DNA from: an uncultured Bacteroides sp.
Lineage (GTDB): Bacteria; Bacteroidota; Bacteroidia; Bacteroidales; UBA11471
Direction: 5' to 3'
DNA: 10,443 nucleotides
Assembly: GCA_905210875.1 (NCBI GenBank)
Contig: CAJLYN010000063.1
Coordinates: forward strand, 1 to 10,443
The first letter of the stretch is position 1; each line of letters begins with the position of its first letter. The notes beneath the pieces were generated by a model. That model saw only the letters and a program-made list of their open reading frames with translations. It did not search any database and had not been told where the DNA came from. The translations under genes and the position numbers were made by a program. Positions 5,812-10,443 of the stretch are shown in pieces.

Positions 5812-6723
5812 CTATGGTAAGATGGATGTCTCGTGCAGCCACTCTTCGGCCAGGCGGGTCCAGTCGTTGGTCGAGCCGGGATTGTTGCGCAGGGCGATGC
5901 TGTGGCCGCCGTTGGGGAAGATGTGCAGCGACGAGCCCTTGATGTCGTGGCGTTTCAGCGCCTCAAAGAGCCGCAGGCTGTTGAGACAGGGCACGGCAGG
6001 GTCGTCCATGGCGTGGACAATAAACATCTTTGGGGTCGACTCCGAAACCTGTTTGTCGCAAGAGAATTTGTCGCGCATCGCGGGGGTGTCGTACGAGCCC
6101 AGCAAGTTCTGACGGCTTCCTTTATGCGCAATTTCATCCATCGACACGACGGGCGACACGAGTATGGCAAAGTCGGGGCGGAACGATATCGAATCGAGCG
6201 AGTCGCCCGCGCGGCTCCAATCGTCGGTAATGGTGGCGGCACAGGCCGACAGGTGCGCGCCGGCCGATGAGCCCATGGCGCCGATACGTTGCGGGTCGAT
6301 GCCCCAGCGGTCGGCATGGGCGCGTATGTAGCGTAGGGCGCGTTGCATGTCTTGCAGCGGAGCCTGGTAGCAGGTCTCGACATCGGGCGACTGCGGCAGT
6401 CGGTGTTGCAGCACGAAGGCGGTGAATCCCATCGTGTTGAACCATTTGGCAAGTTGGAAACCGCTGATTTGGTAGGCCAGCCGGGCATAGCCTCCGCCGG
6501 GTACGATGACCACGGCCGCGCCTTTGTTCTCGGCTTGGGAGGTCTCGAAGAGATAAAGCCCCGGCGTGCCGACCTGGTAGATGCGTTCGTTGGCAATGCT
6601 GTCGGGCAGGTTCAGCCCCCGGCTGTTGGGCATTTTCCCTTTTTCCCAAATGGGTATGAATGTTTGGGCGCTGAGAGTTGCCGCTACTGTCAGGAGATAC
6701 AGGGAGAGAATGATTTTTTTCAT
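5812..6723 (-). CDS. Secreted alpha/beta-hydrolase (acetyl-xylan-esterase-like carbohydrate esterase)
   Basis: This is a 303-residue exported serine hydrolase. Residues 1-19 form a signal peptide (MKKIILSLYLLTVAATLSA-Q). The fold is of the BD-FAE/lipase_3-like type. The oxyanion-hole motif is PGGGY (75-79, in place of HGGG). The nucleophile elbow is GSSAG with Ser153, the acid is Asp241 (MDDPAVP) and the base is His274 (NGGHS). All catalytic residues are present and the length is normal for the family. Members usually remove acetyl or other ester groups from plant polysaccharides, often xylan; the substrate here is not shown by the sequence. No polysaccharide-utilisation genes (SusC/D, glycoside hydrolase) are adjacent. 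A -7 element (TACCTTTG) lies 47 nt upstream, and the gene ends at the palindromic terminator shared with its convergent neighbour, so it is monocistronic. Confidence 0.9.
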   Translation of the reverse strand: MKKIILSLYLLTVAATLSAQTFIPIWEKGKMPNSRGLNLPDSIANERIYQVGTPGLYLFETSQAENKGAAVVIVPGGGYARLAYQISGFQLAKWFNTMGFTAFVLQHRLPQSPDVETCYQAPLQDMQRALRYIRAHADRWGIDPQRIGAMGSSAGAHLSACAATITDDWSRAGDSLDSISFRPDFAILVSPVVSMDEIAHKGSRQNLLGSYDTPAMRDKFSCDKQVSESTPKMFIVHAMDDPAVPCLNSLRLFEALKRHDIKGSSLHIFPNGGHSIALRNNPGSTNDWTRLAEEWLHETSILP

Positions 6724-6769
6724 GGTAAGTTCTATAAACAGGAACAGGTATCGGTAAAACAGTTATTTA

Positions 6770-6777
6770 CAAAGGTA
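6770..6777 (-). promoter_or_regulatory. -7 promoter element for the hydrolase gene
   Basis: The minus strand reads TACCTTTG (TAnnTTTG), giving a leader of about 40 nt. A TTTG lies upstream at 6801-6804, but the spacer is 23 nt, longer than usual. Confidence 0.5.
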
Positions 6778-6887
6778 CTATTTTTTATGGGAGCCGAGGG
6801 CAAACTTTGGAGCTTAATTTATGCTTCTTCCTCAGGGGCGGTGGAGAAAATGCGGTTTAAAGAGTCGCTCTCTCTTCAAAAAATGAG

Positions 6888-6929
6888 TATCTTTGTCTTT
6901 GTTATAGGTTTGTAAGAAAACACACTTAC
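6888..6929 (+). promoter_or_regulatory. umuDC promoter region: two tandem -7 elements and an inverted repeat
   Basis: TATCTTTG (6888-6895) and TAGGTTTG (6905-6912) both match TAnnTTTG, 17 bp apart, ending 37 and 20 nt before the umuD ATG. Neither has a clear -33 box. GTAAG (6912-6916) and CTTAC (6925-6929) form an 8-nt-spaced inverted repeat overlapping the likely transcription start, a plausible repressor site. It does not resemble the Escherichia coli LexA box (CTGT-N8-ACAG). Confidence 0.45.
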
Positions 6930-6932
6930 TAT

Positions 6933-7364
6933 ATGAAAGTACAACTTTTTGCGGCCGATGTGAAGACAGGCCTCTCGGTCGACTATGCCGAGGGCGGTGT
7001 GCGGGCGGGCTTTCCCAGTCCGGCACAGGATTATGAAACCGAGTCTATCGACCTCAACCGGGAATTGGTGCGGCACCCCGCTACTACTTTCTATGCACGG
7101 GCCAAGGGCGACTCGATGCGCGACTGCGGCATCGACGATGGCGACCTGCTTATCGTCGACAAGGCGCTTGAACCGCAAGACGGCAACATCGTCGTGGCTT
7201 TTGTCGACGGAGAGTTTACACTCAAACGCATTCGCATCGACAAGGCTGGCAACTGCCTGTGGCTCGTCCCTGCCAACAACGACTATCCTCCCCTGCGTGT
7301 TACGGCCGAGAACCATTTTGTCGTGTGGGGCGTGGTTACCTACAACATCAAGCGGCAGCGCTGA
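6933..7364 (+). CDS. umuD: UmuD, self-cleaving subunit of DNA polymerase V
   Basis: This 143-residue protein has the usual UmuD length. It is the S24 (LexA-like) accessory subunit that, after RecA-stimulated self-cleavage, becomes UmuD' and forms pol V with UmuC. The cleavage site is Ala25-Gly26 followed by FPSPAQDY, matching the Cys-Gly/FPSPA site of E. coli. The catalytic dyad is Ser61 (AKGDSM) and Lys98 (EFTLKRI), one residue offset from E. coli Ser60/Lys97. DGDLLIVD and VDGEFT are conserved. The N-terminal arm is 25 residues, as expected. The ATG at 6933 is chosen for the complete arm. It lies 63 nt upstream of umuC on the same strand, almost certainly in one operon. Confidence 0.95.
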   Translation: MKVQLFAADVKTGLSVDYAEGGVRAGFPSPAQDYETESIDLNRELVRHPATTFYARAKGDSMRDCGIDDGDLLIVDKALEPQDGNIVVAFVDGEFTLKRIRIDKAGNCLWLVPANNDYPPLRVTAENHFVVWGVVTYNIKRQR

Positions 7365-7427
7365 TTTTTCGACCTTTCCCGTTTCCCTGTACTGACTGTT
7401 TTTTATCCGTTTCCCCTTTCCCTTCGT

Positions 7428-8693
7428 ATGATAGCTTTGGTCGACTGCAACAATTTCTTCGTCTCGTGCGAGCGGGTGTTTGCCCCCGCCCTGCGCGACA
7501 AGCCGGTCGTCGTTCTCTCCAACAACGACGGTTGTGTGGTGGCTCGCAGCAATGAGGTGAAGGCCATGGGCATCAAGATGGGCACTCCCTTGTATCAGAT
7601 TCGCAGTCTTTTGGAGAGTGGTAACGTGGCGGTTTTCAGTAGTAATTACAATCTCTATGGCGACATGAGCCGCCGGGTCATGTCGCTCCTTGCCGAGTTT
7701 TCGCCCGACTGTGTGCCCTATTCTATCGACGAGGCTTTTCTCGACCTCTCGGGTCTCTGCCCCGATGAGGCGCTGGCAGAGTATGCCCGGCGTATGGCCA
7801 CCACCGTCGAGCGCGGCACCGGTATCCCCGTGACGGTGGGAGTGGCTCCTACCAAGACCCTGGCCAAGGTGGCGGCCCATTTCGGCAAGAAATACCGCGG
7901 TTACGGAGGGGTATGTCTCATCGACAGCGACGAGAAACGGTGCAAGGCGTTGGCCCGCTGTCCCATCGGAGAGGTGTGGGGTGTCGGTAGGCAGAATCTG
8001 GCCAAGATGGAATATTTTGGAGTGGCCACAGCCGCCGATTTTGTGGCGCGGGGCGAGAGTTGGGTGCGTCGCCATTTCACCGTATCGGGGGTGCGTACCT
8101 GGAAAGAGTTGCAGGGTATCGCCTGCATCGGTGAAGATGACTTGCCCGAGAAGAAATCGATATGCACCTCGCGCAGCTTCCCCGACCGTGGCATACGCCG
8201 CCGTGCGCAACTCGAAGAGGCCGTTGCCAATTTTGCCGCCTCCTGTGTCCGCAAGTTGCGCCGGCAGCATCAGTGCTGCCGGGTGGTAACCGTCTTTGCC
8301 CGTACCAGCCGTTTCTCGACCGACTCTCCGCAAGACAGCATCTACCGCACGCGTTATCTGCCGGTACCCACTGGCGATGTGCAGGAAATCATCTCGGCCG
8401 CCATCGGTCTCGAGAGTTATCCCCGCGAAAAGATTTACGATTACAAGAAGGCCGGTGTGATGGTGTGTGACCTGGTGCCCGATACGGCTGTGCAGACCTA
8501 CCTCTTCGACACCGTCGACCGCACCAGGCAGTCGGCCCTGGCCGAGGCTGTCGACCGCATCAACCGCAAGAACGGCCGCGACACCGTACGCATCGCCCTG
8601 CAAGGTTACGACACGACGTGGCACGTCAAGAGCGAGCACCGCAGCCGCCAATACACGACCCGCCTCGACGACGTTATTCAGGTCAAGTCGTAG
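7428..8693 (+). CDS. umuC: UmuC, catalytic subunit of DNA polymerase V (Y family)
   Basis: This 421-residue translesion polymerase has the full family length. The palm has the metal-binding triad Asp6 (VDCNNFF), Asp101 and Glu102 ([12 protein letters not shown]), at the same positions as E. coli UmuC. The fingers and the conserved [13 protein letters not shown] stretch (137-149) follow. A helix-hairpin-helix-like stretch ([24 protein letters not shown]) comes next, then the little-finger domain (about 243-350). QTYLF at 356-360 aligns with the beta-clamp-binding QLNLF of E. coli, and a C-terminal DUF4113 region ends in VIQVKS. It copies past lesions with low fidelity, acting with UmuD' and RecA. 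The 63-nt gap from umuD is pyrimidine-rich and has no Shine-Dalgarno. There is no clear terminator before the convergent gene ending at 8747. Confidence 0.96.
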   Translation: MIALVDCNNFFVSCERVFAPALRDKPVVVLSNNDGCVVARSNEVKAMGIKMGTPLYQIRSLLESGNVAVFSSNYNLYGDMSRRVMSLLAEFSPDCVPYSIDEAFLDLSGLCPDEALAEYARRMATTVERGTGIPVTVGVAPTKTLAKVAAHFGKKYRGYGGVCLIDSDEKRCKALARCPIGEVWGVGRQNLAKMEYFGVATAADFVARGESWVRRHFTVSGVRTWKELQGIACIGEDDLPEKKSICTSRSFPDRGIRRRAQLEEAVANFAASCVRKLRRQHQCCRVVTVFARTSRFSTDSPQDSIYRTRYLPVPTGDVQEIISAAIGLESYPREKIYDYKKAGVMVCDLVPDTAVQTYLFDTVDRTRQSALAEAVDRINRKNGRDTVRIALQGYDTTWHVKSEHRSRQYTTRLDDVIQVKS

Positions 8694-8746
8694 CGCCTGC
8701 GGATTTTGGTTGTAATCTATTGATTTTAGGAGTGTTTGGAGTGAAG

Positions 8747-9376
8747 TTACTCCTTGCCGACGGGGCGGCAAAGTTGACTGAGCAGGGTCGGATTGCGTGC
8801 TACTTCTTTGCTCAGTTCGATGTGGGTGCAGGCCTCTTCGCGCAGGAATCGCGAGGTGGAGGTCTCGCCGCGGGCTACGTCCCAGGTAAGGAGAATGGTA
8901 TAGATTTTCAAGGCTTTGAGCTTGCGTATGAGCATCTCGTGGTCGGCATCGCCGGTGATGAGCACGACATAGTCGAAATGGCGTATGGTAGACAGTTCGT
9001 AGGCTTCGAGGGCAAACCACACGTCGATACCCTTCTCTATCACCGTCTCGTTGCCGCCTCGCTGTATCGGACGCAGGTGCTTGTAGTGAAAGATGACGTC
9101 GTTCTCGATAAGGGAGTCTTCAAAGCGACGTTCGTCAAAGAGCAGGTGCTTGTTGGCAGCCTCGTCGACGCGGTAGCGGCCGCGGAAGTAGTGGCTTTCG
9201 GTAATGTGGCTGTCGGCGGTCTGGGTATGGCTCAGCCGGCTCACCTCTTCGCGAATATACTTCATCAGGGCGGCAAGGTCGATGTTGAGGCGTGACGTCT
9301 CTTCGAGGTTTTCGTTCACTTTGGCATAGTAGCCTCCATCGATAAACAGTCCTATTGATTGAATGGAGTCGTTCAT
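8747..9376 (-). CDS. NYN-domain (LabA/DUF88-like) protein, putative RNase
   Basis: This is a 209-residue cytoplasmic protein. A PIN-like NYN domain spans about 8-170. Its acidic residues are Asp13 (GLFIDGGYY), Asp118 (EKGIDVWFALEAY) and Asp143/Asp145 (VVLITGDADHEMLIRKL), the pattern that binds Mg2+ in this nuclease superfamily. Strand ALKIYTILLTWD and a helical tail follow. Members are predicted or shown RNases in RNA turnover; the target here is unknown. The ATG at 9376 is used because the fold begins just after it. The frame extends upstream to 9655, but that extension is low-complexity and overlaps the thioredoxin gene in another frame. An imperfect -7 box (TATCTTTA) lies upstream. It is 82 bp downstream of the protease-thioredoxin gene on the same strand and convergent with umuC. 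Confidence 0.88.
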   Translation of the reverse strand: MNDSIQSIGLFIDGGYYAKVNENLEETSRLNIDLAALMKYIREEVSRLSHTQTADSHITESHYFRGRYRVDEAANKHLLFDERRFEDSLIENDVIFHYKHLRPIQRGGNETVIEKGIDVWFALEAYELSTIRHFDYVVLITGDADHEMLIRKLKALKIYTILLTWDVARGETSTSRFLREEACTHIELSKEVARNPTLLSQLCRPVGKE

Positions 9377-9458
9377 GGGAGATATGGTTTTACAGCGTTG
9401 ATGCCATAAAGATAACTCTTTTCTCCGAAAAGAAAAATTCCCCGGTCCGGTCTGCCAC

Positions 9459-10443
9459 CTATTGTCCCAACAATTTCTCCTCGATAATCTGCCTGTATTT
9501 CTCGGGTGTGGCTCCCACCTCGACGATGGGGTCCCCTTCGGTGGGTATGAATATGAGGGTGGGGAGTGCCTGTACGTTGAAGTATTGGCAAAGCTCCTTT
9601 TCGAGGTCGGCATTGACTTTGTAGAACGATACCCGGCCCCTGTACTCCTCGGCAAACTTCTCTATCTCTGGCATCAGTCTTTTGCAAGGTATGCACCAGG
9701 TGGCCCAGAAGTCGATGACTACCGGTTTCTTGCATTTGAGCGCCGGATTCCCACCGGGGCGATAATCGAAGATGTGCCGCACAAAGAAATCTTTGTTGAT
9801 GGGGGTAACACGACCGTCGGCCTCGGCTATGGTGTCGGCCTTTGCGGCCGTTGTCTCATAGGTTACAGCTACGAGGTCGAATGGCTGGTAATATATCTTC
9901 TGCCGGGGGAAGTCAATGGAGAGAAGACCATGCCGCAGCAGTTCGAGCCCCAGCGTAGAGTGAGAGAGCGAAGTGTCTTTCACGGCCGTTCCGCCCGTGA
10001 GAGGGGTTTTTACAAAGGTCCAGTCGGGCAGAGTCGCTGCATCGGGAGCAGCAACGGATCCCGAATAGGAGGGCTGGCAACGGCCGGAGGCTGTGCCAGA
10101 GGGAAGGCCCCAAGCCTCGTAGTCGGCAGCGGTAAGGTTGACGAGGGCATCGGCCCAGGTGTCGAGAAGCAGGGTATGGCTTTTTCCGCCGACGGTTACG
10201 TCGCACGCGATGCCGCTGCCCGGCAGCAGACGCATGTCGGCACGGTAATTGAGTTTCATATAGGCAGGCCGGTAGGGAAGCGAGAGCGTGATTTTGCGAT
10301 GGCGGGAGTCGATGGTGAGTACCATATCGCGAAAGAACGAGCCACCGATAACACCCGACACCCCGAGCGATTGCAGACCGGCCGGGTCGCCGTCGAGTAT
10401 GAATGCCGGCACGTTGCTTTTGTAGATAGGGTCGCCGAGGGTG
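9459..10443 (-). CDS. Retropepsin-like aspartyl protease / thioredoxin fusion (5' end outside the window)
   Basis: The frame is open to the right edge, so the N-terminus is missing; about 327 residues are visible. The GTG at 10412 is internal, because the frame continues upstream as TLGDPIYKSN. Counting from that GTG: residues 1-45 (GVSGVIGGSFFRDMVLTID) are the end of a first pepsin-like lobe. Residues 71-178 look like a second lobe, where VTVGGKSHTLLLDTWADALVNL takes the place of the catalytic LDTGA strand and STLGLELLRHGLLSIDFPRQKIY is its closing hairpin. The D-T-G motif is D-T-W (Trp86), so this lobe is probably not catalytic. Residues 225-317 are a canonical thioredoxin domain with WCIPC (239-243) and cis-Pro284 (ALPTL). 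A periplasmic location is likely but the signal peptide is out of view. Thioredoxin activity is plausible; protease activity depends on the unseen N-terminal lobe. It may be co-transcribed with the NYN gene. Confidence 0.85.
   Translation of the reverse strand, partial: TLGDPIYKSNVPAFILDGDPAGLQSLGVSGVIGGSFFRDMVLTIDSRHRKITLSLPYRPAYMKLNYRADMRLLPGSGIACDVTVGGKSHTLLLDTWADALVNLTAADYEAWGLPSGTASGRCQPSYSGSVAAPDAATLPDWTFVKTPLTGGTAVKDTSLSHSTLGLELLRHGLLSIDFPRQKIYYQPFDLVAVTYETTAAKADTIAEADGRVTPINKDFFVRHIFDYRPGGNPALKCKKPVVIDFWATWCIPCKRLMPEIEKFAEEYRGRVSFYKVNADLEKELCQYFNVQALPTLIFIPTEGDPIVEVGATPEKYRQIIEEKLLGQ

Noticed and set aside
6876..9020. Very long open frame (714 codons) on the minus strand across umuDC
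   Set aside because: It is antisense to umuD and umuC, whose products and catalytic residues are unmistakable. The antisense translation shows no domain pattern and arises from the GC-rich codon use of umuDC.
8618..9295. 225-codon plus-strand frame overlapping the end of umuC and the NYN gene
   Set aside because: It is antisense to the NYN gene and overlaps umuC out of frame; no recognisable domain.
9424..9440. CTTTTC/GAAAAG inverted repeat between the thioredoxin-fusion and NYN genes
   Set aside because: The stem is only 6 bp and AT-rich, and lacks a T-tract after it on the minus strand, so I do not call it a terminator.
9377..9655. Upstream extension of the NYN frame
   Set aside because: The extra 93 residues are Ser/Pro/Arg-rich without homology and lie over the thioredoxin coding region in another frame. 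The NYN fold starts just after the ATG at 9376.

Overview
The window looks like chromosomal DNA from a gut-type Bacteroidota, most likely Bacteroidales. Three things support this. Several genes carry promoters of the TAnnTTTG (-7) type used by the Bacteroidetes primary sigma factor, and clear Shine-Dalgarno sequences are mostly absent. The cell-envelope proteins are typical of the group: a DUF4369/TlpA-like lipoprotein, a Big_2/BspA-type leucine-rich lipoprotein, and a secreted protein with a short sorting-like tail. A two-gene umuD-umuC operon is present. I see no phage, transposon, CRISPR or tRNA/rRNA signature. The genus cannot be fixed from what is visible.

Layout. Positions 1-39 hold the first 13 codons of a minus-strand gene that leaves the window. 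Positions 219-3627 hold three minus-strand envelope genes: a thioredoxin-fold lipoprotein whose resolving cysteine is replaced by Val, a small outer-membrane beta-barrel, and a Big_2 + leucine-rich-repeat lipoprotein. The last is interrupted by an in-frame TGA at codon 42. Each of the three is followed by a hairpin terminator, so they look like separate transcription units. A clear promoter at 3936-3965 gives the leucine-rich-repeat gene a leader of about 300 nt.

Positions 4009-4698 encode an OmpR/PhoB-type response regulator with no histidine kinase beside it. It is divergent from a secreted 244-residue protein (5004-5738). The shared 305-bp intergenic region carries four TGTnA(C/T)-like repeats at exact 11-bp spacing (4853-4896). 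This is the geometry expected of a PhoB-family operator and is the most interesting regulatory signal here. A perfect 34-bp palindrome (5760-5793) forms a bidirectional terminator between that protein and a convergent secreted alpha/beta-hydrolase (5812-6723).

The right third holds umuD (6933-7364) and umuC (7428-8693), which together encode an error-prone DNA polymerase V with every key catalytic residue in place. Convergent to them are a NYN/LabA-like putative RNase (8747-9376) and, upstream of it on the same strand, a partial gene. That partial gene fuses a degenerate retropepsin-like aspartyl protease region to a canonical WCIPC thioredoxin domain (9459-10443).

Themes: envelope and periplasmic redox proteins (two different thioredoxin-fold proteins, one with an altered active site), a response regulator that may control its divergent neighbour, and translesion DNA synthesis. 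I did not find a clear multi-gene defence or otherwise new system. The best candidates for follow-up are the 11-bp repeat operator, the nonsense codon in the leucine-rich-repeat lipoprotein, and the protease-thioredoxin fusion.
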